From NCBI GenBank assembly GCA_002733215.1, contig NVUY01000002.1, forward strand, positions 2,264 through 66,263: a stretch of 64,000 nt of DNA. Direction: 5' to 3'. The stretch comes from Sulfurovum sp. (GTDB lineage: Bacteria > Campylobacterota > Campylobacteria > Campylobacterales > Sulfurovaceae). This document shows positions 40,096 through 50,313 of the stretch, one piece after another (the first letter of the stretch is position 1; each line of letters starts with the position of its first letter). The notes under the pieces were generated by a model. It saw nothing but the letters and a program-made list of their open reading frames with translations, did not search any database and was not told where the DNA came from. A program made the position numbers and the translations under genes.

Positions 40096-42006
40096 CTAAC
40101 TTCCCACCCTCTCTTTAGCAACAGCCACAATCTCTTCATCTTCCCCCATATCGAGCCACTTAAACTTTTGCCCGCTTTGAATCGTACCATCTAAGATATC
40201 TCCAGAGTCACGAAACTTCAGATCTAGTTTTGCGATGTCAAAGCCATTGGTAGTTTTGGTAAACTGTTCGAGTCTAAAGTTATTTGTAGTGTTGCTGTAG
40301 AGGTAACACCAAGACTTTAAACCGTTTCTTCCTACTCTTCCTCTCAATTGATGCAGAGTCGCCAGTCCAAGCCGTTCTGCACCTACTATCACGATAAGCG
40401 TGAGCTTCGGTAAAGAAATACCAACTTCAACCACTGTGGTGGCTAAAAGTATGTTCCCTTTTTCTCTAAATTCGAGCAACACTTCCTCTTTTTGTTTGTC
40501 TTTACCATGTGTCACATAGACAGCATCAAATTTCTCTTCCCAAAATGCCCGACTCTCTTCCAAAGACTGATACGGCACTTCTGTACTCTTTTCTACCAAA
40601 GGGTAGATGATGAGTACTTGATGTTTTTGGCTTATCTCTTCTTTGATATGTGTCAGCAAGTTTGGGAAATCCTGCTTACCTATGGTTTGCGTAAGTACTT
40701 CTCTCTCAAACGGTGTGGTTGTGATGAGAGAAACATCCAGCAGTTCAGACTGCATCATAGCCTGTGTTCTGGGAATCGGTGTGGCAGAAAATTGTAGAAA
40801 ATGTGGTTTTTTAAGTAGAGGGGTCTGGTGATTATGATTTGTCGCCTCAGGCGATGACGATAAATCATTTAGTGATTTATCGTATAAGCCTGTTGGGCAA
40901 AAATCATTATCACCTGACTCCCTCGGTTTAACTGAAACCAATGCCTCAAGACTAGCCCTTTGTTTCGTTCCAAAACGATGCTGTTCATCTACCATTACTA
41001 GTGAAACTTGTGGTAAATCTTTCTTAAAAATCAAAGCATGTGTACCTATAATAAAATCTGCTTCTGTATAATCTCCCCTATTTTTACCCTGCATCACCAA
41101 AGCCACTTTCACCTCTTTAGGTAAATGTTTGCATGCTTCCTCATAAAGCTGCAAAGCAAGCAAAGAAGTGGGTGCCATCAAAATACTTTTATGCGGCAGT
41201 GCCATCATCACCGAAGCCAGGATGACCATCGTTTTACCCGAACCCACATCTCCTACGACCATTCGCTTGGCTGCTTTTAGATCTGTGGATAAGTCTTGCT
41301 TTATATCTCCTATGACTTCATTCTGTTCTTTTGTTAACATAAATGGCAAGTTGTCTATAAAAGGTTTACTGTCTCCTGAAAGTGCATGAAGCGCAGGGAA
41401 ATCTGCTCTTTTCCCCCGCAGTTTTTTAAGATGGTTGAAGGCTTCTATAAATTTCAATACGTTGACAAACTCCAGCTTGAATGTACCGTTCGCATAGATT
41501 TCTTCCATACTTTTTGGAAAATGCATGTGCATCAATGTCGCCACTTCTCTAGAATCCAAACCTTCATTAAATAAGTTCTGTTCACTGACATAAACCTCTA
41601 TAAGCGAAGCGATCTCAGACTCTTTGAGCACGGTTTTGTACTTAGGGGTTATCTTGCCTATCTGTTTAATAGATTTTGGCTGAGACATTTGCAGATAGCC
41701 TTTATACTCTTCCAACTTTCCCTGAATAACATGACTAGAACCCACTTCAAAAAGTTTATGATGGTAAGGAGTCACACGGAAAAAAGTGGAAGAGAGACGT
41801 CTTCCTGACAGAGTAAGATTGAAAGTCACACGAAGTTTCCCTGCATAGATAGAGGAATCTACAACTTTGGCTTCTACAGTATTGACCTTGCCTAGTTCCA
41901 ATCTGGTAGAGAGTGTTGTATCATTATAGGAGGAAGGGATAATAAGTGCCAGGTCAAGCAGCGTATGGATCTTAAGTTTTTTAAAGAGTTGCTTTGCTTC
42001 TTTCAT
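40096..42006 (-). CDS. recG: ATP-dependent DNA helicase RecG
   Basis: 636 aa; VGDVGSGKTMVILASVMMALPHKSILMAPTSLLA, DEQHRFGTKQR, QFSATPIPRT, QLRGRVGRNGLKSWCYL. Confidence 0.96.
   Translation of the reverse strand: MKEAKQLFKKLKIHTLLDLALIIPSSYNDTTLSTRLELGKVNTVEAKVVDSSIYAGKLRVTFNLTLSGRRLSSTFFRVTPYHHKLFEVGSSHVIQGKLEEYKGYLQMSQPKSIKQIGKITPKYKTVLKESEIASLIEVYVSEQNLFNEGLDSREVATLMHMHFPKSMEEIYANGTFKLEFVNVLKFIEAFNHLKKLRGKRADFPALHALSGDSKPFIDNLPFMLTKEQNEVIGDIKQDLSTDLKAAKRMVVGDVGSGKTMVILASVMMALPHKSILMAPTSLLALQLYEEACKHLPKEVKVALVMQGKNRGDYTEADFIIGTHALIFKKDLPQVSLVMVDEQHRFGTKQRASLEALVSVKPRESGDNDFCPTGLYDKSLNDLSSSPEATNHNHQTPLLKKPHFLQFSATPIPRTQAMMQSELLDVSLITTTPFEREVLTQTIGKQDFPNLLTHIKEEISQKHQVLIIYPLVEKSTEVPYQSLEESRAFWEEKFDAVYVTHGKDKQKEEVLLEFREKGNILLATTVVEVGISLPKLTLIVIVGAERLGLATLHQLRGRVGRNGLKSWCYLYSNTTNNFRLEQFTKTTNGFDIAKLDLKFRDSGDILDGTIQSGQKFKWLDMGEDEEIVAVAKERVGS
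40818..40924. repeat. 107-bp palindromic element inserted in frame within recG
   Basis: Outer arms GAGGGGTCTGGTGATTATGATTTGTCGCC / GGGCAAAAATCATTATCACCTGACTCCCTC; inner perfect CGATAAATCA-tttag-TGATTTATCG. Confidence 0.85.
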
Positions 42007-42024
42007 GGTGAACTCCAGAAAACT

Positions 42025-42053
42025 CTCGTTCCTATGCTTTGCGTGGGAACGAG
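42025..42053. repeat. CTCGTTCCC-family palindrome
   Basis: CTCGTTCCtatgctttgcgtGGGAACGAG. Confidence 0.8.
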
Positions 42054-42130
42054 GTTTATGTTATATTTAGAAGTCAATTATAACGAAGCTTTGAATAACT
42101 AAGAAAAAATATGTCAAATTGTCATGTTTT

Positions 42131-42246
42131 TGTAGGGTGGGTTTTTATCGAAGTGTATGCTTTTGGCACAACCCACAAACAATTGCTTTCAATTGATATA
42201 GACTATTTCGCTTAGCTCATCCGTGGGTTGGAAAACCCACGCTACA
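42131..42246. repeat. Inverted repeat, GTAG...CTAC family
   Basis: TGTAGGGTGGGTTTT ... AAAACCCACGCTACA. Confidence 0.8.
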
Positions 42247-42249
42247 GAA

Positions 42250-43539
42250 TTATGATTTCTTTTTTGTCACGATACTGAAAGAGAGTTCTGACAGCTCTTT
42301 ATGTGATGTGATAAAGCTATTCATCTCTTCAAGTGTAACACTTTCAATTTTCTTTAACTGCTCTTTGGAAAAACCAAGTGGTCTTCCATAATAGTAGTCA
42401 TTATAGGCACGCTGAAGTCTTTGGGAGAGTGTCTCTGTACGCAGAGGCTCAGAACCCAGTAAAAACTTCTTCGTATCATCCAGCTCTTTCTGAGTAATAC
42501 CCTTTTTCACAAACGTATCTACCACTTCCTGGATCAAGTTTTTTGCTTCATCCTGAGTAGAGAGTTTTGTTTGCAGGTATCCGCTCAAGTAAGAGACAGG
42601 TTTGGTACGTCTCAGTGAAGCATACACGCCATAAGTCAATCCGCGCTTGACACGTATCTCTTCCATAAGTCGTGAACCAAACCCCGCACCACCAAGCAAG
42701 TACTCTGCTATCTTTGCTTTGTACTGGTCTTCTTCTTTATAAGAGTAGTTAAAAGGTGATCCAAAAAAGATGTAAGCCTGCTGCGTATCTTCATCTATGA
42801 GTACCAGCTCTTTTAACTCGGAAGCTTTTATCTTTTTCATTTCTCTGCTTTGTACTTTTGGAAAAGCGGCAATGATCTCTCTAAGGTATTTCTCTGCTTC
42901 CTTAAAGCTGATATCTCCCCCCACCAAACCTATGACATTGTTATACCCTAGGTGTGTAGAGATAAATGTTTTAATGTCATCCAATGACATATTTTCTATA
43001 CTCTCTAAGGTACCGTCATAAGGTCTTGCCAAAGCAGAACCTTTAAAAAGTGTTTCCCGTAAAGAACTGGCTGCAATGTAATCAAAGTCACCTTTTTTTT
43101 GTGTCAGCCAACCTATCTTTTGATGTTTGATCTGATCAAGCGCTTCTTGCGTATAATTTGGATCGTTCAACAGTTCCACTAAACGTTCTACCGCATAAGG
43201 GAACTCACTTTTTAACGCAGAAACTTCAATAATAAAACTTTCACGCCCTACATGCGCTCCTAACTCTACAGCATGGGCATCAAGCTTTGTAGCAAAGCCT
43301 ATACTTCCCTCTTTTGATGTACCTTCATTCATCAGTCTTGCAGACATATCTGCCAAACCGTCTATCGTATTGTTCAAATGTCCTGCATTTGTAAACACAA
43401 GTTGAATAGAAACGATAGGAATATAGTCCCCCTCTTCAAATACAACAGGTACTTTTGCATCTTTTATCTGTATATCGGTCACTGATGTTGCCATTAAGGC
43501 TCCTTGTAGTAGTAATAATAAAATCAATATTTTTTTCAT
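42250..43539 (-). CDS. M16-family zinc peptidase-like protein
   Basis: 429 aa; signal peptide; MNEGTSKEGSIGFATKLDAHAVELGAHVGRESFIIEVSALKSEF; GSRLMEEIRVKRGLTYGVYASL; the HxxEH active site is not evident. Confidence 0.85.
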   Translation of the reverse strand: MKKILILLLLLQGALMATSVTDIQIKDAKVPVVFEEGDYIPIVSIQLVFTNAGHLNNTIDGLADMSARLMNEGTSKEGSIGFATKLDAHAVELGAHVGRESFIIEVSALKSEFPYAVERLVELLNDPNYTQEALDQIKHQKIGWLTQKKGDFDYIAASSLRETLFKGSALARPYDGTLESIENMSLDDIKTFISTHLGYNNVIGLVGGDISFKEAEKYLREIIAAFPKVQSREMKKIKASELKELVLIDEDTQQAYIFFGSPFNYSYKEEDQYKAKIAEYLLGGAGFGSRLMEEIRVKRGLTYGVYASLRRTKPVSYLSGYLQTKLSTQDEAKNLIQEVVDTFVKKGITQKELDDTKKFLLGSEPLRTETLSQRLQRAYNDYYYGRPLGFSKEQLKKIESVTLEEMNSFITSHKELSELSFSIVTKKKS

Positions 43540-43555
43540 TTAGTTTCCTATAAGA

Positions 43556-44647
43556 TTAATATCTTTCTAAAATATCATAAGCAGTATTGCGCTTGGCAGG
43601 CTGTTCCCCAACATCACGAATCAACGTGATCATCTCATCCTGATTCATCTCATTTTTGGCACCCGCAGCAGAAACAACGTTTTCTTCCATCATGGTAGAG
43701 CCAAGGTCATTGGCCCCAAAAAGGAGTGCCATTTGCCCGACGTAAGAGCCTTGTGTCACCCATGAACTTTGGATGTTGGGTACATTGTCCAAGAAGAGTC
43801 TTGCCACAGCCAAATATCGAAGATACTGGTTAGGTGTTGTTTTCGTAATAGTCGGCAATTCACGCTTTAACTGTGTATTGTCACTTTGATAGGACCACAT
43901 GATAAAGGCTCTAAAGCCACCTGTTTCATCTTGAAGTTGACGTACATAGTCCCAATGCTCGACGATCTCACGTATCGTCTCTACTGTACCATACATCATC
44001 GTAGCAGTAGACTTGATGCCAAGCTTATGTGCCTGACGATGTACTTCTAGCCACTGATCTTTATCGTGTTTTTTAGGTGCGATGATGTCACGCACTCTGT
44101 CTGAAAGTATCTCTGCACCGGCACCCGGTATAGAGGAAAGACCTTTAGCTTTTAGTCTTCTCAGTACTTCTGATATACTGATCTTTGAACGGTTGGCGAT
44201 ATAGTCTATCTCTATAGATGAAAAACCGTGAATGGTCACTTTCGGATATTTTTGAGAGATATGTTCCACCAGATCTTCATACCACTCTATCTCAAGTTTA
44301 GGATGCACCCCTCCCTGAAACAGTATCTGCGTACCACCGATGGCTAAAAGTTCATCTATCTTCTGATCTATTTCCTCAAAACTCAGGATATAAGCATTTT
44401 CTTTTTTCTCATGGGTGTAAAAAGCACAAAACTTACAGTCCACCCAGCAGATGTTCGTATAATTAATGTTTCTGTCCACGACAAAAGTAGTCACACCTTT
44501 GGGATGCATCTCTCTTTTACGAGCGAGTGCCATTTTACCAAGCGTTTTCAGATCTGCTTTTTCTATGAGCTCCACAGCTTCATCAATGGTCATACGTTTT
44601 GTTATCGGGCTAGTCATATATCCTTCTTCCGTAGGGTGCGTATTCAC
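43556..44647 (-). CDS. mqnC: Cyclic dehypoxanthinyl futalosine synthase
   Basis: Radical-SAM NINYTNICWVDCKFCAFYTHEKKENAYILSFEEI; GGTQILFQGGVHPKLEIEWYEDL. Confidence 0.9.
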   Translation of the reverse strand: MNTHPTEEGYMTSPITKRMTIDEAVELIEKADLKTLGKMALARKREMHPKGVTTFVVDRNINYTNICWVDCKFCAFYTHEKKENAYILSFEEIDQKIDELLAIGGTQILFQGGVHPKLEIEWYEDLVEHISQKYPKVTIHGFSSIEIDYIANRSKISISEVLRRLKAKGLSSIPGAGAEILSDRVRDIIAPKKHDKDQWLEVHRQAHKLGIKSTATMMYGTVETIREIVEHWDYVRQLQDETGGFRAFIMWSYQSDNTQLKRELPTITKTTPNQYLRYLAVARLFLDNVPNIQSSWVTQGSYVGQMALLFGANDLGSTMMEENVVSAAGAKNEMNQDEMITLIRDVGEQPAKRNTAYDILERY

Positions 44648-44655
44648 GCACCTTA
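44630..44655. repeat. Short palindrome, GTAG...CTAC-like
   Basis: GTAGGGTGCGT-attc-ACGCACCTTAC. Confidence 0.75.
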
Positions 44656-45057
44656 CACGTCTTTTTTCTCACCAAGTGCATCAAGAACACCATTAATAAA
44701 CTGTGGTGACTTCTCATCAGCCAGTGTTTTTGCCAGTTCAACCGCTTCGTTGATGATGATCGCTTTGTCTGTCTTGGCAACCAGTATTTCATAGGCACCT
44801 AAACGCATAATGGCTTTTTCTACTTTTCCGATGCTATTATAATCCCAGTCTTTCAAATGTTCTTCTATCTGGGCATCTATCATCTCAAGATTTTCAATGG
44901 TCCCTTCAAACAGAGCATTAGAAAACTCTCTTTGTTTGTTGCGGATCTTACCCTCTTCCAAAATTTCATCTGAAAAGGTTGCAATGTTTTCATTCCCCAG
45001 GTCATAAGCATAAAGTAAACCTACAACTGCAGTACGTGCTTGATGTCTTGTTGCCAT
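44653..45057 (-). CDS. nusB: Transcription antitermination factor NusB
   Basis: MATRHQARTAVVGLLYAYDLGNE...AIIINEAVELAKTLADEKSPQFINGVLDAL. Confidence 0.93.
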   Translation of the reverse strand: MATRHQARTAVVGLLYAYDLGNENIATFSDEILEEGKIRNKQREFSNALFEGTIENLEMIDAQIEEHLKDWDYNSIGKVEKAIMRLGAYEILVAKTDKAIIINEAVELAKTLADEKSPQFINGVLDALGEKKDV

Positions 45058-45069
45058 ATTTTTCCTTTT

Positions 45070-45093
45070 GTAGGCTCGGTTTACCGAGCCTAC
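45070..45093. repeat. Perfect 11-bp palindrome
   Basis: GTAGGCTCGGT-tt-ACCGAGCCTAC. Confidence 0.9.
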
Positions 45094-45097
45094 GCAT

Positions 45098-45568
45098 TTA
45101 TTTCTCTAATGCACCATATAAATTAATGAGTTCTATCAGTCCAACCATCGCTTCAGCACCTTTGTTTCCTGCTTTCGTCCCTGCTCTCTCTATGGCCTGT
45201 TCTATGGTGTCTACTGTCAGTACACCAAAGGTTGCAGGTTTACCATATTTCATAGTCACTGAAGCCACACCTTTGGTAGCTTCTGCTGAAACATAGTCAA
45301 AATGAGGTGTTGCACCACGGATCACCGCACCTAAACAACATACTGCATCGTATTTACCCGAAGCCAATGCTTTGTCCAGTGCAAACGGTACTTCAAATGC
45401 ACCCGGTACCAAGATAAGATCCAGGTCATCTGCATTCCCACCATGTCTTGCATAGGCATCTACTGCACCTTCTACAAGTCTGTCTGTAATGAAGTGATTA
45501 AATCTTGCATTGATGATCGCTACTTTTTTACTCTTATCTACCTGTAAATTACCTTCTACTATTGTCAT
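45098..45568 (-). CDS. ribH: 6,7-dimethyl-8-ribityllumazine synthase
   Basis: [28 protein letters not shown]...[16 protein letters not shown]...[20 protein letters not shown]. Confidence 0.97.
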   Translation of the reverse strand: MTIVEGNLQVDKSKKVAIINARFNHFITDRLVEGAVDAYARHGGNADDLDLILVPGAFEVPFALDKALASGKYDAVCCLGAVIRGATPHFDYVSAEATKGVASVTMKYGKPATFGVLTVDTIEQAIERAGTKAGNKGAEAMVGLIELINLYGALEK

Positions 45569-45597
45569 TTTTATCCTTTAAAATTTGTTTTTATTCG

Positions 45598-45629
45598 CTC
45601 TCGTTCCATCTCTCCTGAGGTGGAATGAG
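45598..45629. repeat. Degenerate CTCGTTCC-family palindrome
   Basis: CTCTCGTTCCAtctctcctgaggTGGAATGAG. Confidence 0.6.
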
Positions 45630-45642
45630 TAATCTATGATAT

Positions 45643-46443
45643 TTATTCTACGATGCTTCTGATCGCATCGATCTGTTTTATCAATGCATCCAGTTTTGTC
45701 AATTCTATCATATTTGGTCCGTCACTCAAAGCAATGCCTGGATCAAAATGTGTTTCAAAAAAGAAACCGTCTACACCAACTGCTGCTGCTGCTCGTGAAA
45801 GGTAGGGTACCAAAGCGGAATCTCCCCCAGAAGTAGCACCCCCTGATGCTGGTTGTTGTACCGAATGTGTGGCATCAAAAATGACGGGAGCAAACTCTCG
45901 CATTTGTTTAAGCCCTCGCATATCTACGATAAGGTTTCCGTACCCAAAGGTAGAACCACGCTCGGTAAGCCATACATTATACTTTTGTGCATTTTCATAA
46001 CTTGCGTCACCCTCAAAACCTCTTGTTTTAAGAACTTTTTTTACCGAATGTTCCATCGCCTGTGGTGCCAAAAACTGCCCTTTTTTAATGTTTACTACGG
46101 CAGATGTTTTTGCAGCTGCCACAAGCAAGTCTGTTTGACGACACAAAAAAGCAGGTATTTGTAATACATCTGCTACCTCTGCAACCGCTTTTGGTTGCGT
46201 ATAGTCATGCACATCGGTCAATATCTTATAGCCAAATTGTTCTTTGACTTCTTGAAGCATTTTAAGACCTTCATCTAAACCTGGTCCCCTAAAAGAGTCT
46301 AAAGAGGTACGATTTGCTTTGTCAAAACTTGCTTTAAAATAAAATTCTTTTGTACAGTCTTCATGATATATTTGCAAAGACTCCGCAATTCTCATTACAT
46401 TGTCTCTACTCTCTAGGACACAAGGGCCGGCTATTAAAATCAC
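45643..46443 (-). CDS. kdsA: 3-deoxy-8-phosphooctulonate synthase
   Basis: [21 protein letters not shown]...[26 protein letters not shown]. Confidence 0.96.
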   Translation of the reverse strand: MILIAGPCVLESRDNVMRIAESLQIYHEDCTKEFYFKASFDKANRTSLDSFRGPGLDEGLKMLQEVKEQFGYKILTDVHDYTQPKAVAEVADVLQIPAFLCRQTDLLVAAAKTSAVVNIKKGQFLAPQAMEHSVKKVLKTRGFEGDASYENAQKYNVWLTERGSTFGYGNLIVDMRGLKQMREFAPVIFDATHSVQQPASGGATSGGDSALVPYLSRAAAAVGVDGFFFETHFDPGIALSDGPNMIELTKLDALIKQIDAIRSIVE

Positions 46444-46458
46444 TATGTTCTCCCTCTT

Positions 46459-47334
46459 CTACTTTTTTGAAAAAGCCACTAAGAGCCCTGACATAATAAC
46501 CAATAGTATACCTAAAAATGTCCAAACATCAGGTATAGGATCGCCTAACATTATGCCAATAATCAATGCAAAGACGATATTGCTGTAACTTATGGTACCA
46601 ACAATCCCTGCTTTGGTAAGCTCATAGGCTTTGGTCATTAACAATTGAGAAATCGTTGCAAATATGCCTACGGCTGTTACATACGCCCATTCCACACCTT
46701 GAGGCATGACAAATTCGGCAAACATCCAGTCAAAATCTTCTGAGACAGTCACATAGGGTGTGATCAGCATTAAAAAAAGAGGTGCTACGGTTCCCACAGC
46801 CATAAACGACATCACAATGGCACGGGTGTCATAATATTTGCGAAGTTCACGTATGGAAGTGTATGCTAACGCTGCACCGATACCTGAAAAGATGCCCAAA
46901 ATGTCATACTTGTCAAAACTTCCACCCTGGGGTTGTGCCACCAAAATGATGCCAATAAACCCTAGTCCGATAGCAAATATAGCATTTTTATGTAACTTTT
47001 CATTTAAAAAGATAAAGGCAAAAATAGCGACAAAAATCGGGGATGTCTTGTTGTATGTTACTGCTTCAGCTAGAGGAATATGTGCCATAATATAAAAATA
47101 CGCCAAAAGTGCGGCAAAGCCCATGGAACCGCGAAAGAGCAGTAACCAGGGTCTACCGCCTATCTGCTTGAGCGGTACTTTGTAGATAGCAAGTCCTACA
47201 AGTATGACACCAAAAATATTTCTGAAAAATGTGACTTCAACCGGAGGCAGCACCTGGCTCACTACTTTTGCAAACCCGCCCATAGCGGCAAAAGAGAGTG
47301 AAGCAAGCAGCATAAAAAGTATGCCTCTGTCCAT
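46459..47334 (-). CDS. EamA/DMT-family transporter
   Basis: MDRGILFMLLASLSFAAMGGFAKVVSQ...ten-TM-like pattern; likely start at 47334 rather than 47430. Confidence 0.85.
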   Translation of the reverse strand: MDRGILFMLLASLSFAAMGGFAKVVSQVLPPVEVTFFRNIFGVILVGLAIYKVPLKQIGGRPWLLLFRGSMGFAALLAYFYIMAHIPLAEAVTYNKTSPIFVAIFAFIFLNEKLHKNAIFAIGLGFIGIILVAQPQGGSFDKYDILGIFSGIGAALAYTSIRELRKYYDTRAIVMSFMAVGTVAPLFLMLITPYVTVSEDFDWMFAEFVMPQGVEWAYVTAVGIFATISQLLMTKAYELTKAGIVGTISYSNIVFALIIGIMLGDPIPDVWTFLGILLVIMSGLLVAFSKK

Positions 47335-47442
47335 GTTTTTAATTTTATCTTTCAACTTTATCCCAATTTTTTCGCAAGTGTAACATAAAATCGAGTCTAG
47401 TTTTACTATAATGTCAGGAATAAATCGCAAGGATACAAAACT

Positions 47443-48669
47443 ATGGCAATAACGGAACTAAATGTAAACAGCGGAAATACGACACAAGCAGTAGAGATAG
47501 AGAACAATACTACCCTCCCCCTGAACATGATGGAGGGACTCGATATGGGCCTGCCTGAAAAGATACAAGAGCTACTCTCACCCGTATATGAAACCTTTCC
47601 TTTTCTAGCCAACACTTTTTTAGATATCCCATTGGCAAATCTTATGGCTGCCACTTTGGTATTTTTTATCTTTCTGGGCTTACGTCATCTTTTTACAACC
47701 ATTGTCACGGTTTCTCTTCAAAAACTTGCACAAAAAACAAAAACTTATTATGACAACAGAATCATCTCTGCACTCAAAGGACCCTTAAGTTTCGCTTTTA
47801 TCATCATAGGTCTGCATATCTTTTTTATACTCATTTTCAAAGAGACAGAGACGATCAAGAACATCCTTAATACGCTGGTGATTTATACGGTTTTTTGGGC
47901 TATTCTTTCTATTTCCGAAGCACTTCGCGAATTCATCTACTCTGCGACCGGAAAATTTAATGCTGAGCTTTCCAAAGAGATAGGTAACTTTGTACTTGCT
48001 ATTTGGAAAATACTCATATCAGGCATAGGTTTGGGTGCCATGCTTCAGGTTTGGGGTATCAATGTCACTGCACTTGTTGCTTCACTGGGTATCGGTGGTC
48101 TTGCTTTTGCTTTGGCGGCCAAAGATACCGCAGCCAATCTTTTTGGATCTTTTTCGCTGCTTGCAGACAAATCCATACGCATAGGAGAGTGGATCAAAGT
48201 CAATGGGGTGGAAGGTACAGTAGAGAACATCGGTATGAGAACCACCAAAATACGTTCTTTTCAAAAATCACTCATTACCGTTCCCAATCATATCGTCGCA
48301 AATCACCCTATAGAGAACTTTTCACGCAGAGGGATCAGACGTATCAAAATGCATATAGGGTTAACCTACGCTACAAACAGTGAGCAGATCATTAAGATCA
48401 TGGAAGAGTTAAAAGAAATGCTGAAAGGGCATGAGGGTATTTCACAAAGCGATTCACTTATGGTGAACTTTGATACTTTTGGAGATTCTTCACTGAATAT
48501 TTTCATCTATACTTTTACAAAAACTGCCAACTGGGAAAAATATCTGGACATCAGAGAGAATGTGAACCTCGCAATAATGAAGATAATAGAAGAGAACGGC
48601 TCATCTTTTGCCTTTCCATCACAATCTATTTATGTGGAACAGCTGCCAGTAATCTCCAATAAGCTATAG
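47443..48669 (+). CDS. MscS-family mechanosensitive ion channel
   Basis: LVASLGIGGLAFALAAKDTAANLFGSFSLLADKSIRIGEWIKVNGVEGTVENIGMRTTKIRSF. Confidence 0.95.
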   Translation: MAITELNVNSGNTTQAVEIENNTTLPLNMMEGLDMGLPEKIQELLSPVYETFPFLANTFLDIPLANLMAATLVFFIFLGLRHLFTTIVTVSLQKLAQKTKTYYDNRIISALKGPLSFAFIIIGLHIFFILIFKETETIKNILNTLVIYTVFWAILSISEALREFIYSATGKFNAELSKEIGNFVLAIWKILISGIGLGAMLQVWGINVTALVASLGIGGLAFALAAKDTAANLFGSFSLLADKSIRIGEWIKVNGVEGTVENIGMRTTKIRSFQKSLITVPNHIVANHPIENFSRRGIRRIKMHIGLTYATNSEQIIKIMEELKEMLKGHEGISQSDSLMVNFDTFGDSSLNIFIYTFTKTANWEKYLDIRENVNLAIMKIIEENGSSFAFPSQSIYVEQLPVISNKL

Positions 48670-48742
48670 GGTGGTGCACTTGTGCCCACCAAATAATCAA
48701 ATAATATATTTTTTTAAAGGTGGGCACAAGTGCACCACCCTA
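48667..48742. repeat. Perfect 24-bp inverted repeat
   Basis: TAGGGTGGTGCACTTGTGCCCACC ... GGTGGGCACAAGTGCACCACCCTA. Confidence 0.95.
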
Positions 48743-48793
48743 CATAAAATTTCGCTATAATATACGCAATTATCTAAGAAAGAAACAACTATC

Positions 48794-50212
48794 ATGCAAG
48801 AACAAATATTAAAAAAAGTAGCCATCGTTGGACGACCAAACGTGGGGAAGAGCTCCCTCTTTAACCGTTTGGCAAGACAAAGAGATGCCATTACCTCAGA
48901 CATATCAGGGACCACAAGAGATGTTAAAAGGCGTATTGTCACCATTTCTGAGAACCGTGACTTTGAAGTCATCGACACAGGAGGTATAGACTACTCTTCT
49001 GAACTCTTTACCAAGGTAGCAGCATTTGCTCTACGTGCAGCGGAGCAAGCGGATATCATACTCTATATGGTAGACGGGAAAACGCTTCCAAGTGAAGAAG
49101 ACAAAGAACTTTTTTACAAACTTCAGGCGATGAATAAACCCTTGGCACTTGTTGTCAACAAGATCGACAATGACAAAGAAGAAGAGCGTTACTGGGAATT
49201 TTTAGAATTTGGTGCAGAGGCAACTTTTCCTATGTCTGTGAGTCATAACCGTTATTTTAACGACTTTTATGCCTGGATGGAAGAACATATTCCTGTACCT
49301 GAGGAAGAAGAGGAAGGTCTTGCACTCAGAGAAGATGAGGACGCCTTAGCGGACCCTTTTGCTGAGATCATTCGTGACATTAATACAGTCAAAGAAGAGG
49401 AAGTAGACAATCAGATCAGAGTCGCCATCATCGGTCGTGTCAATACAGGAAAAAGCTCTCTTCTTAATGCACTTTTAGGCGAAGAGCGTTCTGTTGTTTC
49501 TGATGTTGCAGGTACGACCATAGACCCCATCGATGAAATGATAGAGCATAATGATTATGAAATCACTTTCATCGATACTGCAGGGATACGAAAAAGATCC
49601 AAGATCCTCGGTATAGAAAAATACGCACTGACTCGTACCACTGAAATGCTAAAAAAAGCAAATCTTGTTTTGCTTATACTGGATTCAACCACAAGGATTT
49701 CAGAATTAGACGAGAGAGTAGCCGGGCTCATAGAAGAGCATAGACTCGCATGTCTTATCGTACTTAACAAGTGGGACATTAAAGAAGACAGAAGCTATGA
49801 AGAAGTAGTGGATGATATTCGTGATGAACTGAAGTTCTTACATTATGCACCGTTTATCACTATCTCTGCAAAAACAGGATTACGTGTCAACAAGATACTT
49901 GACCAGGTGACAGATATCTATAAACGATATACGAGACGTATCCCCACTTCAGAACTCAATGACACACTGCGTGAAGCGATAAGAAGACACCATGTGCCAG
50001 CACATAATGGTGCGGTTGTCAACATCAAGTTTGCTACACAGTACGAAACAAAACCGCCCAAAATTGCTCTCATCAGCAACAGACCGGAATTCATACACTT
50101 TTCTTACAGACGTTACCTGGCAAATTTCTTCAGATCTAAGTTTGACTTTGAGGGTGTGCCGTTGGACATCGTTGCCAGAAAACGAGGTCAAAGAGTAGAT
50201 GAGGACGAGTAG
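48794..50212 (+). CDS. der: Ribosome biogenesis GTPase Der
   Basis: Two G domains: VAIVGRPNVGKSSLFNRL and VAIIGRVNTGKSSLLNALLGEERSVVSDVAGTTIDPIDE. Confidence 0.97.
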   Translation: MQEQILKKVAIVGRPNVGKSSLFNRLARQRDAITSDISGTTRDVKRRIVTISENRDFEVIDTGGIDYSSELFTKVAAFALRAAEQADIILYMVDGKTLPSEEDKELFYKLQAMNKPLALVVNKIDNDKEEERYWEFLEFGAEATFPMSVSHNRYFNDFYAWMEEHIPVPEEEEEGLALREDEDALADPFAEIIRDINTVKEEEVDNQIRVAIIGRVNTGKSSLLNALLGEERSVVSDVAGTTIDPIDEMIEHNDYEITFIDTAGIRKRSKILGIEKYALTRTTEMLKKANLVLLILDSTTRISELDERVAGLIEEHRLACLIVLNKWDIKEDRSYEEVVDDIRDELKFLHYAPFITISAKTGLRVNKILDQVTDIYKRYTRRIPTSELNDTLREAIRRHHVPAHNGAVVNIKFATQYETKPPKIALISNRPEFIHFSYRRYLANFFRSKFDFEGVPLDIVARKRGQRVDEDE

Positions 50213-50313
50213 GGCCGGTTTACCGACCAATACAATATTAAAATAAACGGTCGATGAATCGACCCTACAATTAAATTCGCTATAATCACAAAAAAATTTA
50301 TTCAGGAACTACT

